This document shows, piece by piece, positions 8,602-18,952 of a stretch of 64,000 nt of DNA (position 1 is the stretch's first letter; the number at the start of each line of letters is the position of its first letter). Source of the stretch: an uncultured Pseudomonadales bacterium (GTDB lineage: Bacteria; Pseudomonadota; Gammaproteobacteria; Pseudomonadales; UBA7434); contig CALSRU010000010.1 in the NCBI GenBank assembly GCA_943788835.1, forward strand, positions 155,426-219,425. Direction: 5' to 3'. The notes below the pieces were generated by a model. The model did not search any database, was not told where the DNA came from, and saw nothing but the letters and a program-made list of their open reading frames with translations. Made by a program: the position numbers and the translations under genes.

Positions 8602-10464
8602 TTAATTCCTGTTGCCGCTATTACGGCTATTAGAAATTTGCGAGATGCTGCTTAACTGACTCAACAAAAAATCACCGCTGGCGGTTAAGTTTGCCACCAA
8701 CAAATCTAAGCCGGCGAACTGCCGGGTTAAACGGTCTTGAAATGCATTTAAACGATTCTGCTCTACTAGGCGCTCGTCATCAATCCGATCGATGTCTCGC
8801 GTTAAACCCTGAGTGCGCGAATCTATAATACCGACCTCACCACCGCCACCCAAAAAACCTGCCACAACATCCTGCAATCTAAGCACGATGCCCGACGGCG
8901 CATCCAGCGTACTTGCAACATTCTCAGTTAAATTGACACTGGCCAACCGCGACAGGCCAAAAAGATCTTCATTGTCGCCATCGGAATCTACAACCGTAAT
9001 AGCAATAGCCGACTCATCACCCACCTCGTCAGCAGTTAAAATCAACTGCGCGTTAGTGCCACCCAAGCCATCGTCAACTAATATAATGGAGGCGGTCACA
9101 CCGGCGTTATCGCCTGCCGCGTTTATAGAATCACGCACGCCCTGCAAAGTATTGTTCGCTTGACCAGCCGAGATAGCAACCGTAAAGCTTGTATCGCCTA
9201 CCGAAATGGTCAAGTCACCCTGACCCACCTCCGAATTTACTGTGCCGTAGGTAAGCGATTGCAACTGCTGATTTTGCGCGATGGCATTGCCGTCCGCCGC
9301 TAACAGCCGCGCTACATCATCAAAATTTGTTTCAAGTAGCGATGCCAATTTACTGCTATCTAACGCTAACCGACCTTCTCGATCGATGTTAATGCCAATA
9401 TCACTAAGGGTTCGCAAACCCTCAGGCTGTGTTTCGTCAATCACATTAAAAATAACGCTACGCAACTGGCCGCTGAGCGACCGCAATACTGAGTTTCCTA
9501 CTAATATTCCGCCAGTGGCTCCATCTTCGTTACCGGCTCGGCCTAGGTCTTTGACGCTGGTGGTTAAGGCGTTGAAACTATCCACAAAGTCACTTACCGC
9601 CGAAGTGGCTTGGTCAATATCTTTGGTAATGGTCACGGTGCCGGCAGAGGTGGTCTCGGCCAAAGCAGTAATGGATACGTTGCTAATCACATCGCTAAAA
9701 ACGTTGCCCGAATTAGACGTCACCGTTTGACCGTTCACCGTAATTTGCGCATCTAATGCCGCATTAGCCTGAGTTAAATTTGATCCAGGAATATCACTCG
9801 GATCAAAGCTAAGCTGGGAGAGACCCTGCGCATCGGTGTTATTGGTGTCAACATCATCAACCGAAATGGTCACTTGATTATCAGTGCCCACATCATTGGC
9901 GTTGATCACTAGCACAGGGCCACTGTCGGCATTGATAATGGAGGCTTCAACCCCAGTGTTACCCTCGGCGCTATTAATCGCCGCTACAATTTCGTTCAAA
10001 GAGCTCGTTGCAGAATTAATCGTGACGGCAAAGCTAGGCTGCCCACCTTGCTGAATGGTTAACGTGCCACCACCAATGGCAGTGTCGGCGCTAGCAATAG
10101 CGGTGTTAGTCACGTCAACAAAGCTACCGCCGGTTAGGCGCTGCGCCTGACCCGTGGCAACAACCTCAACACTATAACTACCGGTAGCCGCATTACCTGC
10201 AGCACTGACTGAAAAAGAATCGGCATCGGATGAAGCCGCATTGCGACCCTGGAACGTTGAAACATTGCCAAGAGAGAGAAGAGAATCGTTGAAAAGGGAT
10301 ACAGAGCTTTTGAGTAGCCCAAATGCAGAGATACGCTCGTTAGCGATGGCTTCGCGACGGTTGAGTCCCGTAAATTTACGTTGCTGCTCGCCGGCAATAA
10401 GCCCATCAACAAGAGCCTGAAGGTCAAGCCCCGAGCCTACACCAAGAGAAGAAATACTAGCCAT
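8602..10464 (-). CDS. fliD: Flagellar filament cap protein FliD
   Basis: A 620-residue protein that forms the cap at the filament tip and guides flagellin assembly. The conserved N-terminus ASISSLGVGSGLDLQALVDGL and the helical C-terminus (IDRIDDERLVEQNRLNAFQDRLTRQF) match FliD. The middle holds repeated beta-domains with two similar stretches (FAVTINSATSSLNEIVAAIN and FTVAISAGQANNTLQGVRDSIN). The ATG at 10464 is chosen over an upstream GTG (10473) because the family starts MASISSLG. At 620 residues it is longer than the typical 450-480, owing to the duplicated central domain. Confidence 0.93.
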   Translation of the reverse strand: MASISSLGVGSGLDLQALVDGLIAGEQQRKFTGLNRREAIANERISAFGLLKSSVSLFNDSLLSLGNVSTFQGRNAASSDADSFSVSAAGNAATGSYSVEVVATGQAQRLTGGSFVDVTNTAIASADTAIGGGTLTIQQGGQPSFAVTINSATSSLNEIVAAINSAEGNTGVEASIINADSGPVLVINANDVGTDNQVTISVDDVDTNNTDAQGLSQLSFDPSDIPGSNLTQANAALDAQITVNGQTVTSNSGNVFSDVISNVSITALAETTSAGTVTITKDIDQATSAVSDFVDSFNALTTSVKDLGRAGNEDGATGGILVGNSVLRSLSGQLRSVIFNVIDETQPEGLRTLSDIGINIDREGRLALDSSKLASLLETNFDDVARLLAADGNAIAQNQQLQSLTYGTVNSEVGQGDLTISVGDTSFTVAISAGQANNTLQGVRDSINAAGDNAGVTASIILVDDGLGGTNAQLILTADEVGDESAIAITVVDSDGDNEDLFGLSRLASVNLTENVASTLDAPSGIVLRLQDVVAGFLGGGGEVGIIDSRTQGLTRDIDRIDDERLVEQNRLNAFQDRLTRQFAGLDLLVANLTASGDFLLSQLSSISQISNSRNSGNRN

Positions 10465-10494
10465 GCGAAACACATCCCGCGCATGCTAATGAAA

Positions 10495-10923
10495 TTAGAC
10501 GCGCACTTCGAGTAAATTACCTTTTGAGCCTTCCAGCTCTTCTTGTAACTCAAGCAGTTTCTGTGCCAGCTGAACAACTTCTTCGCTGGGTATTTGCCGA
10601 ACCACTTCATCGGTCTGGCGATCTTTGACCACAATAATTGTGTCGCCGGTATTGTCGTCCACCGTAAAGGACAGATCACGCTCAACAGCTTGAACAAAAT
10701 CGGACAACTTAGCAACAACTGCTTCAAAATCCTGTGCAGTTGGCTGCTGATCAGCCGCTTCTGCCTTAGTGGCCTTGCCGGATTGCGGCAAAGTCTTGCC
10801 GTCAACGGCCGCCCTTGCTATTGAGTCTTGGGCACTATTGCTCAGCGCTTGCTGAGGGCTCACTGAGTCTCTCGGCGCTTGCGCTGAACCCCTTACGTTA
10901 TTAGCACTATCTATGTTTGTCAT
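10495..10923 (-). CDS. flaG: FlaG family protein
   Basis: A 142-residue soluble protein encoded between flagellin and FliD, the usual place of flaG. The C-terminal half carries the family signature (VEAVVAKLSDFVQAVERDLSFTVDD, then TIIVVKDRQTDEVVRQIPSEE), with a charged, low-complexity N-terminus. FlaG affects filament length or stability in several polar-flagellated bacteria. A strong hairpin (10944-10974) separates it from fliC. Confidence 0.9.
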   Translation of the reverse strand: MTNIDSANNVRGSAQAPRDSVSPQQALSNSAQDSIARAAVDGKTLPQSGKATKAEAADQQPTAQDFEAVVAKLSDFVQAVERDLSFTVDDNTGDTIIVVKDRQTDEVVRQIPSEEVVQLAQKLLELQEELEGSKGNLLEVRV

Positions 10924-10943
10924 GTTTTAACCTCAGCTTAATC

Positions 10944-10974
10944 GAATAAGCGCCATCGCCGATGGCGCTTATTC
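10944..10974 (-). terminator. Strong intergenic hairpin between fliC and flaG
   Basis: Perfect 14-bp arms GAATAAGCGCCATC and GATGGCGCTTATTC flank a 3-base loop. No run of T follows, so it may be a partial terminator or an RNA-stabilising 3' structure that lets fliC mRNA accumulate over the downstream genes. Confidence 0.65.
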
Positions 10975-10989
10975 AACCGCGCTAAAACC

Positions 10990-12471
10990 TTACTGAAGTA
11001 AGCCAAGTACCTGCTGCGGCAAAGCATTTGCCTGAGCAAGTACCGAAATACCCGCCTGTTGCAAGATCTGCGTACGAGTCAAGTTAGCTGTTTCTTTTGC
11101 AAAATCAGCGTCTTGAATTTGGCTTCTAGCGGCAGAAACGTTTTCTGAAACGCTGCTCAGGTTAGAGATCGTTGAAGACAGCCGATTCTGAACCGCACCA
11201 ATACCCGCTCGCTGTGAGTCAATGCCCTGGATAGCCGCATCAATGACCGCAATAGCTGATTGGGCGCCGGCTTGAGTAGAGATATTGACCGAAGCTACTG
11301 TCTGCAGCGACGACGCAACGGTCGTGGCTACCGTCGCATCCGCACCGCTAATATTGAACCCAGCACTTGAGTCTACTCGCAACTGACCCTGAACCCTAGT
11401 GGCCAGATTCGTAGCGGTGAGACTAGACGTGGAGGCTGCAGCACTCGTTGTAGCCGTATCATCATAATTACGCGCGGTTACAGTGGCCGTTTCTGTTGTA
11501 GAGCCAGCAATATCGAAGTTGTCAATCTGGATATCGTCGCCAGCTTCATTCACTAGAGTGACTGTGCCGCCGTCTGCAGTGGCCGTTACCCCAGTAGCGG
11601 CAGACTGCTGATTGATTGCTGTAGCCAAATCTGACAGGTCAGAGACAGACGTAACGTTAACAGAAATACTGGCAATTGCCGTTCCTGTGCCTTGGAGATC
11701 GAGACTCAGGACGCCCGTCTCATTTAAAGCGCTAAATGTTGCCACGGTACGCGCATCCGCAGAGACACCTGTATTACCTTGCTCAGCATTAATCGCACCC
11801 GCTATAGAGCGCGCAGAGTCAGCCGCCTGGTAGGTAACCGCTGCCGAGCCCAAGTTACCATTTACGGTAAAGGTCGTACCAGCTACCGTACTTGCAGGAA
11901 CTGCACCAGCCGCAGTGCCTGCTGCGCCAATGGCCGTACCATCAAAATCAATACGGTTAGAGCCAATATCGTTAGATGATGATGCTGTTAGGGTTACACC
12001 GATCGTTTGGTTAGCCTGGGCACCTACCTGAAATGATTCTGTTCCGAAAGAGCCATCAAGTAAAACACGATCACCAAATGAAGTTGTGCTAGAGATTCGA
12101 TTCAGCTCTTCTTGCAACTGGCCCACTTCTTGTTGGAGCGCTGCTCGTTCACTACCACCGTTTGAGCCGTTAGCCGACTGAATAGACAATTCACGGATTC
12201 GCTGCAGAATGTTAGTGCTTTCTTGCAATGCACCCTCTGCCACCTGCGCCAATGAAATACCGTCATTGGCGTTTCGAATGGCTTGATCAAGCCCTCGAAC
12301 CTGCGAGGTGAAGCTGTTGCTAATTGCTAAGCCCGCTGCATCGTCACGCGCGCTGTTAATTCTCAGACCAGAAGACAGGCGCTGCAATGAAGTGTTCAAG
12401 CTGCCTTGCGATTCGTTAAGGTTTCGCTGAGCGGTAAGCGATGCGATGTTACTGTTGACTGATAAACCCAT
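10990..12471 (-). CDS. fliC: Flagellin
   Basis: A 493-residue filament subunit. Its conserved D0/D1 ends are plain: N-terminus [20 protein letters not shown] and [19 protein letters not shown]-terminus [19 protein letters not shown] to [16 protein letters not shown]. The central part (about 165-390) is Thr/Ala/Ser-rich and variable, as expected for surface-exposed D2/D3. It is the only flagellin gene in the window. Transcription is likely from a sigma-28 promoter at 12585-12611, with a CRP-type palindrome at 12631-12646. It heads the unit fliC-flaG-fliD-fliS-fliT-like. Confidence 0.95.
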   Translation of the reverse strand: MGLSVNSNIASLTAQRNLNESQGSLNTSLQRLSSGLRINSARDDAAGLAISNSFTSQVRGLDQAIRNANDGISLAQVAEGALQESTNILQRIRELSIQSANGSNGGSERAALQQEVGQLQEELNRISSTTSFGDRVLLDGSFGTESFQVGAQANQTIGVTLTASSSNDIGSNRIDFDGTAIGAAGTAAGAVPASTVAGTTFTVNGNLGSAAVTYQAADSARSIAGAINAEQGNTGVSADARTVATFSALNETGVLSLDLQGTGTAIASISVNVTSVSDLSDLATAINQQSAATGVTATADGGTVTLVNEAGDDIQIDNFDIAGSTTETATVTARNYDDTATTSAAASTSSLTATNLATRVQGQLRVDSSAGFNISGADATVATTVASSLQTVASVNISTQAGAQSAIAVIDAAIQGIDSQRAGIGAVQNRLSSTISNLSSVSENVSAARSQIQDADFAKETANLTRTQILQQAGISVLAQANALPQQVLGLLQ

Positions 12472-12584
12472 GAGAGTGTGCCCCTTCGTAATTGTAAGTA
12501 CTGCTGCTAAATGCGTTACTGTCCGGTTTCTTGTATGGCAAGAGCCCGATTAGAGACCGGCATTAAAAAGCGCGGTTACCATTT

Positions 12585-12611
12585 ATAACGGCCAACAATT
12601 AGAAATCTTTA
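12585..12611 (-). promoter_or_regulatory. Sigma-28 (FliA) promoter of fliC
   Basis: The minus strand reads TAAAGATT, 11 bases, GCCGTTAT. Compared with the consensus TAAAGTTT-N11-GCCGATAA this is 13 of 16 with exact spacing. The expected start is near 12579, giving a leader of about 105 bases. Confidence 0.85.
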
Positions 12612-12630
12612 GTACTTGAGGGGACAAAAG

Positions 12631-12646
12631 TGTGATCTAGTTCACA
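12631..12646. promoter_or_regulatory. Consensus CRP/Vfr-type site upstream of the fliC promoter
   Basis: TGTGATCTAGTTCACA keeps both TGTGA and TCACA half-sites with a 6-base spacer. Its centre lies about 60 bases upstream of the inferred fliC start, the position of class I CRP sites. Confidence 0.7.
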
Positions 12647-12813
12647 AAAACCCACGGAGCGCCGGTTTTTTGTACAGCCAATAACAAAGAAAACAAAGAC
12701 TTAGATCAAAATCGAACAAGAGAAGATGCAGTCGGGGCGAGACTGACTGAATACTTGAATGACTATTAAACGGCACATAAACAGCCGCAAGGGCTCGCCG
12801 CCAGCTTACGATA

Positions 12814-14034
12814 CTAGCGAAGAAAATTAAAAAGCGACAAGTTCGATACACGCACAAAGCTCTGTTGGGCCGCTTCGAGTACAAAGCTCTGAAACGAAAG
12901 CTGACTAATTGCCGCATTGTAATCAAGGTCACGAATACTGCTGAGAGTTGCTTGATTGTTGACATCGGCAATTTCCAACGTGTTGCGCGTACTTTCAATC
13001 GTATTGAGTCGCGCCCCTATGCGCGAACGACCCTGCGACAGGGTATCAAAGACGCTATCAAGGTCATTCAATGCATCGGCGATAAATTCATCGCGCTCGG
13101 TCGAGTCATTAAAGGTGGCCATATCGCGAGCAATACGCTGCACGGTGGTTAACATATCGCTAGTGTTGGTCGACTGCACAACAAACTGATCGCCCTGCTG
13201 CGGCACACCATCTAGCTCAAGCGTAAAACCACTAAACGTAATCCCACTGGCGGCATCATAGACAACATCGGTGGCCACGGCCGCGCCATCGGAGCGACGC
13301 GTGATAGTGTAGTTAGGGGCTGCCGGCGCGATATTATTCAAGTCATTAAAAGTCACCACAAAGTCTTCAGGGAATGCCGCATCAAAAGCTGCTTGATCAG
13401 TAACTTCTGCGCTGGTGATTTGCACGCCGCCTAAATTCGCACTCACTGCAGTGGTGGCCACCTCATTCCTAGCTACAGGAATATCGCCAAACAGCTTCTC
13501 ACCCGATTCAGAAATCGCCACATAAGAGCTGTTAGCAATTTGCACTAACCGAACGCCGTCATCGCCCTGATAATTAAAACCCGAGGCATTTTCAGCAAAC
13601 GCTGGCGCATCGACATTAAAACCACCAAAAATATAATCGCCAGCGGAATCTTGTGTATTAGTCAGATCTACCAACTGCTTTGTGCGCTCATCTATTTCGG
13701 TGGCAATTTGCGTGCGCTCATTGTTGGTTAATGCGCCATTGCCAGATTGAATAACCAACTCTCTTACCCGCTGTATAATATCTTCTACGCCGGCAACCGA
13801 ACCCTCAATAAGCTCTAAGCGCCCCTCGGCTAAGTCAATATTACGCTTGTACTGGTCTGATTTACCGAGCTCTGATTCGAGCTGCAAAATGCGAGCAGCC
13901 GCTACCGGGTCATCGGCAGCCGTTAAAAGCCTCTCACCGCTCGAGATCTGTTGTTGCAAACGCTGCACCTGACTATTGATATCAATAATCGCGGTGGAGC
14001 TATTTTGAAAAAATGTTTGCGTCGATAAACGCAT
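12814..14034 (-). CDS. flgL: Flagellar hook-filament junction protein FlgL (HAP3)
   Basis: A 406-residue junction protein joining hook-associated FlgK to flagellin. It shows the flagellin-like N-terminus (RLSTQTFFQNSSTAIIDINSQVQRLQQQISSGERLLTAADDPVAAARIL) and a C-terminus ending in a helical stretch (ISQLSFQSFVLEAAQQSFVRVSNLSLFNFLR). The ATG at 14034 is preferred over the TTG at 14040 because it fits the family start and has an AAGG site. It lies 30 bases after flgK, at the end of the flg operon. Confidence 0.93.
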   Translation of the reverse strand: MRLSTQTFFQNSSTAIIDINSQVQRLQQQISSGERLLTAADDPVAAARILQLESELGKSDQYKRNIDLAEGRLELIEGSVAGVEDIIQRVRELVIQSGNGALTNNERTQIATEIDERTKQLVDLTNTQDSAGDYIFGGFNVDAPAFAENASGFNYQGDDGVRLVQIANSSYVAISESGEKLFGDIPVARNEVATTAVSANLGGVQITSAEVTDQAAFDAAFPEDFVVTFNDLNNIAPAAPNYTITRRSDGAAVATDVVYDAASGITFSGFTLELDGVPQQGDQFVVQSTNTSDMLTTVQRIARDMATFNDSTERDEFIADALNDLDSVFDTLSQGRSRIGARLNTIESTRNTLEIADVNNQATLSSIRDLDYNAAISQLSFQSFVLEAAQQSFVRVSNLSLFNFLR

Positions 14035-14064
14035 AGACAACGACCTTGTTACAAATATAAACGG

Positions 14065-16719
14065 TTAGCGAAACGCCGCCAACAATGAATCAAAGATGGA
14101 CCGAGCAATAGAAATAACCTGTGCCGATGCGTTGTAAGCCTGCTCATACTCCAGCAGCCGGGCCGCCTCTTCATCGAGGTTGACACCGCTAACCGATGAC
14201 AATCGCTCGCTGGTTTGAGTCAATAGCGATTGCGCAGCTTCACTATCGATACGTGCCGACGACGCTTTATTACCCACCGAGCCTACCAACTGTGCATACA
14301 CCTCATTGATCGAGCTACCGCCTCTTCCTGTATCGGCTGTTTGCAACGCAGCTAAAGCCAGCGCATTGCGATTGTCACCTTTACCCGTGCTGCCGGTGTT
14401 AATCAAAAACTCGTCGCCAACTTGAGGCTTGCCAGAAATTGTTGCCGCATAGCCTATGTAAGCTGGCAGCTCTGAGGCTGTCGAGGCGCCCAAAAAGCCA
14501 CCAGAAGAACTTAACGCCAGATTTTTATCAAGCACCACCTCTACTGTGCCCGCCACTACTAACTCTTGGCCAGCACCTGCGGTAACCGATGCTGCAACCC
14601 CGTTAATAGACGTAAGCGTAATACTATCAGTGCCGGCACCCAAGTTCTCCAGCGTAAGATCTTCGCCATTGACCGAGCGAATGCTCATACTTCCACCATT
14701 GGCCGATGCGCTAATGCCACTGCCAGCAAATAATTGATTAATGCGCCGTGACAAAAATGTAGCATTAAGAGGGCTAGGAACAGGCCCACTGGCAGCGTCA
14801 GTTAGGTCAACGCCGTTGAGCCGCACTTGCATGGGCGGCGCCAGTGCATCGTCACTAACTTGCAATTGCAGCTGTGTATTAGCCGTGGCATTTACGCCAC
14901 TTACGTCACTTAACCTTGCTGCTGCAGTTGCGGCAGACTCGCCCGGCAACAAGACCAAGTTCTGGCTACTACCAAGACCCGTAGTTGAATCAGTTTGAGT
15001 TAAAACAATATTTTCGCCCGGGTTGCCATTAGTCGTGGCACCCAATGAGCCTGCCGAAGCCGTAAACGCAAACGCTCCACTGGTAGTGAGCATCGACGAT
15101 CTCAGATCAAAATCTAACACCGTATTATTACGCCCAGGCAGAAATGATAAACCGCGCAAAGGAGGCGACAACTGGGTTGGCTGAGCCGGGTTGGAATTAT
15201 CTAAAATATCGTAGGTTGTTTCACTAGTAAACTTCACCACTAACGGCGGTGATACACTGCGTTTTTCCTGCGCGAATTGCTTGTCGGCCAAACTATTCAA
15301 ACCGCTGGCTAAAGATTCAACCTGACTGATGGCACCTGAGCCTAAATTACCCACACCCTCGCCTGTACTCACAGGAAGACCCAGCGCCAACGAGGCGGAG
15401 TCTGGCACTAGCCGCTCCACACTCAGTGGGCTAAGCCTCGCTGGGCTCAAAATAAACTTATCGCCCGCTTGAAAGTCACCCGATTCAAGATTGATCGTAA
15501 AGCCATCAGCCGCACTTAAAGATTGCGGAAAACTATTCGGAATAGCGCCACTGTTAATTACAGCGCCATCGGATTGCCGCGTTATGCTAAAGGCCAGTAA
15601 GTTACCAGCTTGCGACAGGTCAAGCGCATAATCGCTGGCCACCAACGATGACGGATCATCAATGCTCACCGACACAACCGAACTACCACTGTTGGCTATC
15701 GCCGGCTTCGCACGAAATAGCTGCGAGTCGCGATCATTAATTGAAGTGAAAAAATCGCCTCCAGACAAGCCGTTTAAATCGACCCCTTCGCCATGCAAGC
15801 TATTGAAACTATGGCTAACTAGCGTTTGCACTAAGCCTAACTGATTGGCTGCTTCGCCCAAACCCTGACTACGAAACTGCAGTATGCCGCCCAACGAACC
15901 GCCAACAACACGCTCGGTAATTACCTTAGGCACACCGTTAGAAACAAGGGCCAATTCTAAGCCTGCGTTTTCGGTCGTGCCATTCAATGTAGTTAACTGA
16001 TTAGCACTGCTACCTTGCACCAACGCCTGCCCCCCACCGACAAAAATATTGATCATGCCGTTGTCTTGGGTCGAGGTCGTAAACCCAATATTTTCAGACA
16101 ACTCACGCAACAACTGGTCTCGGCGGTCGAGCAAGTCGTTAGATTTAGTTAAATTGCCTCCTGCTGCCTGCACCTCGGCGTTAACTTGGGCAAGGCCATC
16201 AGCAATACTATTAATTTGCCGAGCCAGGGCCACCATCGCATCGTCACTTTGATCGACGATGGTATCGATCTGCCCAGCAATACCCTGATAACGACTAATC
16301 AAACTGTCTGCATTATTAAGCACCTGCTGCCTAAGTGGGAGCGAGGTAGGCGATTCTGCAGCCGCTTGCAAGCTCGCAAACAACTGGTCAAGTGAACCCG
16401 ACAAGCCGGTCTCTTCACTAGACAGTAAATTATCGAGCTGATCAATACCATCGCGGAACACGCCCAACTCACCAACTCTGGCAATGTCAGTAAACGACTG
16501 TCTCACCAAGTATTCATCGGTGATCCTGCGAATAGTGCCCACATCCACACCACGGCCAACTAAGCCATCGCCAGCAAACTTAGTGCCGCGCGTTTCAAAT
16601 TCCACCTCTTGCCGGCTATAACCTTCAACACCTGCATTAGAAATATTCTGCCCGGTAGTGGCAAGTGCCCGTTGGTGCGCTGTTAAACCGCTTACACCGA
16701 TGTCAAGTAATCGCGTCAT
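14065..16719 (-). CDS. flgK: Flagellar hook-associated protein FlgK (HAP1)
   Basis: An 884-residue junction protein, exported by the flagellar secretion system and located between hook and filament. The N-terminus LLDIGVSGLTAHQRALATTGQNISNAGVEGYSRQ and the C-terminus SVSGVNLDEEAARLLEYEQAYNASAQVISI are diagnostic. It is considerably longer than the common 550-680 residues because of a large Ser/Gly/Asp-rich middle region (about 330-780). It follows flgJ by 10 bases. Confidence 0.94.
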   Translation of the reverse strand: MTRLLDIGVSGLTAHQRALATTGQNISNAGVEGYSRQEVEFETRGTKFAGDGLVGRGVDVGTIRRITDEYLVRQSFTDIARVGELGVFRDGIDQLDNLLSSEETGLSGSLDQLFASLQAAAESPTSLPLRQQVLNNADSLISRYQGIAGQIDTIVDQSDDAMVALARQINSIADGLAQVNAEVQAAGGNLTKSNDLLDRRDQLLRELSENIGFTTSTQDNGMINIFVGGGQALVQGSSANQLTTLNGTTENAGLELALVSNGVPKVITERVVGGSLGGILQFRSQGLGEAANQLGLVQTLVSHSFNSLHGEGVDLNGLSGGDFFTSINDRDSQLFRAKPAIANSGSSVVSVSIDDPSSLVASDYALDLSQAGNLLAFSITRQSDGAVINSGAIPNSFPQSLSAADGFTINLESGDFQAGDKFILSPARLSPLSVERLVPDSASLALGLPVSTGEGVGNLGSGAISQVESLASGLNSLADKQFAQEKRSVSPPLVVKFTSETTYDILDNSNPAQPTQLSPPLRGLSFLPGRNNTVLDFDLRSSMLTTSGAFAFTASAGSLGATTNGNPGENIVLTQTDSTTGLGSSQNLVLLPGESAATAAARLSDVSGVNATANTQLQLQVSDDALAPPMQVRLNGVDLTDAASGPVPSPLNATFLSRRINQLFAGSGISASANGGSMSIRSVNGEDLTLENLGAGTDSITLTSINGVAASVTAGAGQELVVAGTVEVVLDKNLALSSSGGFLGASTASELPAYIGYAATISGKPQVGDEFLINTGSTGKGDNRNALALAALQTADTGRGGSSINEVYAQLVGSVGNKASSARIDSEAAQSLLTQTSERLSSVSGVNLDEEAARLLEYEQAYNASAQVISIARSIFDSLLAAFR

Positions 16720-16729
16720 TATTTTTCCG

Positions 16730-17821
16730 TTAGCCCGCCACTGGTGTTAATGGCACTACTGACTCATTAGCCGCACGTTGACTGTTAACTAAAGGCAACC
16801 CAGTACCATTTTTCTGCTCAAAGCGCTGCATGATATTTTCAATTTTCTCGGCATATGCTGGATCTGTTGCGTAACCTGCTCGTTGCAATGCACGGGGATA
16901 TTGCTGCGGGTCTTGCGTGACATGCTGATAGCGCTGGTTGGTGTTAATAAACTCAACATAATCATTAAAGCTTTCAGCATACGAATCGTAGCTTCTAAAC
17001 TGCGCACTTACGCGCACTGGCCGCTCGGTAAAATATTCCAATGTGTTGACCGTGACCGCCTCTCCCTGCCAGCGCTTATCGGCCTTGATACCAAACAAAT
17101 TATGACTACTGCGGCCATCGCTATGCTGACTCACTTTCTGACCCCAGCCACTTTCCAAAGCTGCCTGCGCTAGTATCGCCTCGGGGGGCACACCCAACTT
17201 TTCTGCAGCTACATTAGCCAGTGGCTGTAACTGCGCAATAAAGTCTTCAGGAGAGCCAATAGATTGGGGCAAAGTGCTAATCTGCGCAGCTGCCGAACCT
17301 GATGGTGAAGGAATCGCCGCTACATCAGCAACATCTGCGCCTGCATCGACTTTAATACTGGCTCTTTGTACCGGCCGCATGCGCGCAATATCGATCATGC
17401 CAGATACAGAAGCTTGCTCTTGCTCGTTGCTACGTGTGTTAGTAAAGCGCTTTGCCAGATCATTGGTAAACTGTTTGGCCAAGCCAATGCCATCTCCCTT
17501 GGTCATCTCCAAGCTTAGCTGGTCATCCATCATCTCTTGATAAAAACCCACTCGGTCAGAATTAAGCAAACCACCCTCAGACCAAACCTTTGAAGCATTG
17601 CGCATCGACTTCAACATTTGATGCACTAACAAAGATTCAAATTGACGACCAATTTCATTCAGCGCCTGACGAGGATTTTCACCGTCAATTAACTTCAAGT
17701 TTTGTAGTGAACTAAGATCGTTATAAGCCGTCGAGTCTTGACTCAAGCCTCCAGAGCGTCCGGCACTAATGCCAGTGGTGGCGAGCGAATCGCTCAACGA
17801 ATTCAATCCGGCAGCTTGCAC
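16730..17821 (-). CDS. flgJ: Flagellar rod assembly protein / peptidoglycan hydrolase FlgJ
   Basis: A 363-residue two-domain protein. The N-terminal rod-binding part (LKLIDGENPRQALNEIGRQFESLLVHQMLKSMRNAS, then YQEMMDDQLSLEMTKGDGIGLA) caps rod growth. The C-terminal glucosaminidase-type (GH73) domain (from about 195; EAILAQAALESGWGQK, HNLFGIKAD, YDSYAESFNDYVEFI) cuts the periplasmic peptidoglycan. The start is a GTG that overlaps the flgI stop codon by one base (TAGTG), which indicates translational coupling. Confidence 0.94.
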   Translation of the reverse strand: MQAAGLNSLSDSLATTGISAGRSGGLSQDSTAYNDLSSLQNLKLIDGENPRQALNEIGRQFESLLVHQMLKSMRNASKVWSEGGLLNSDRVGFYQEMMDDQLSLEMTKGDGIGLAKQFTNDLAKRFTNTRSNEQEQASVSGMIDIARMRPVQRASIKVDAGADVADVAAIPSPSGSAAAQISTLPQSIGSPEDFIAQLQPLANVAAEKLGVPPEAILAQAALESGWGQKVSQHSDGRSSHNLFGIKADKRWQGEAVTVNTLEYFTERPVRVSAQFRSYDSYAESFNDYVEFINTNQRYQHVTQDPQQYPRALQRAGYATDPAYAEKIENIMQRFEQKNGTGLPLVNSQRAANESVVPLTPVAG

Positions 17822-18930
17822 TAGATCACCACCAACTCTGCCCGCAATGCACCAGCTTGTTTCATAGCTTCTAAAATGGCCATCAAATCGCCGGGTGCCG
17901 CGCCTACTTGATTCACTGCACGCACGATCGTATCGAGCTGCGTGCCAGCGTCAAACAAAAACATCCGCCCGTCGCCCTCATCAATTTGTATTTGCGCGTC
18001 AGGAACAATAGCTGTTTCGCCGCCTGCGAAAGCACCGGGCTGCACAACACGCGGATCTTCTGTCACCGTGACGGTTAAGCTGCCATGCGTAACCGCTACC
18101 GGAGACACTTTGACACTCTGGCCGACCACAATGGTGCCTGTACGAGAATTGATAATCACTTTGGCCGACTCACGGCCCTGCTCGATCTCAAGGTTTTCTA
18201 AAACCGAAACGTAAGTGACCCGGTCACTGGCCGTTTTAGGCGCAGTAACAATAATTGAGGCGGCATCGAGTGCTTGCGCAACGTCAGGGCCAAAGGTTGT
18301 ATTAATGCTATCGGCAACGCGCTTGGCTGTTGTAAAGTCGGAGCGGTGTAAGTTGAAAATGATATTGGCAGAAGTATCAAAACCTGTTTCTACCAACCGC
18401 TCCACCGTAGCACCGTTGGGAATACGGCCTACGCTGGGAACGTTTACCGTGATACTGGAGCCGTCCGAACCCTCTGCCCCAAAGCCACCCACAACCAAAT
18501 TACCTTGCGACAAGGCATAAACTTTTCCATCGGCACCTTTTAACGACGTCAACAGTAGGCTGCCACCGCGCAAACTTTTAGCATTACCAATTGATGAAAC
18601 CGTTACATCAATGCTTTGCCCTGGCTTCGCAAAAGCAGGTAAATCGGCATGCACTGCCACGGCCGCTACATTTTTTAGCTGATAACGCAAGCCATCGGGC
18701 AAGGTTACCCCAAATTGCTTCAGCATATTGCTAAACGACTGCGTGGTGAACGGCGTCTGCGAGGTCTGGTCACCGGAGCCATCAAGCCCTACCACCAAAC
18801 CATAACCGAGTAAGGCATTGCTGCGCACACCAGCTAGCGAGGCAATGTCTTTCAAACGATCTGCCGCAGCGTTACCCGACTGTAACAACACCGCCAGCAA
18901 GACTATTTTTTTAAGCAAGGAGTTCATCAT
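17821..18930 (-). CDS. flgI: Flagellar P-ring protein FlgI
   Basis: A 369-residue periplasmic ring protein. It has a signal peptide ([23 protein letters not shown]) followed by the family start [33 protein letters not shown], and it ends [14 protein letters not shown]. The open frame extends further upstream into flgH, but starting at 18930 gives a proper signal peptide and the normal length. It is 22 bases downstream of the flgH stop codon and overlaps flgJ by one base. Confidence 0.93.
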   Translation of the reverse strand: MMNSLLKKIVLLAVLLQSGNAAADRLKDIASLAGVRSNALLGYGLVVGLDGSGDQTSQTPFTTQSFSNMLKQFGVTLPDGLRYQLKNVAAVAVHADLPAFAKPGQSIDVTVSSIGNAKSLRGGSLLLTSLKGADGKVYALSQGNLVVGGFGAEGSDGSSITVNVPSVGRIPNGATVERLVETGFDTSANIIFNLHRSDFTTAKRVADSINTTFGPDVAQALDAASIIVTAPKTASDRVTYVSVLENLEIEQGRESAKVIINSRTGTIVVGQSVKVSPVAVTHGSLTVTVTEDPRVVQPGAFAGGETAIVPDAQIQIDEGDGRMFLFDAGTQLDTIVRAVNQVGAAPGDLMAILEAMKQAGALRAELVVI

Positions 18931-18952
18931 AATGATTCGCTTGAGTGATAAT

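Larger units (their letters stand above)
12472..12813. other. fliC promoter region and end of the flgL unit
   Basis: Holds the sigma-28 promoter (12585-12611), the CRP-like site (12631-12646) and a leader of about 105 bases before fliC. Beyond the CRP site lies about 165 bases in which I see no gene. Confidence 0.7.
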
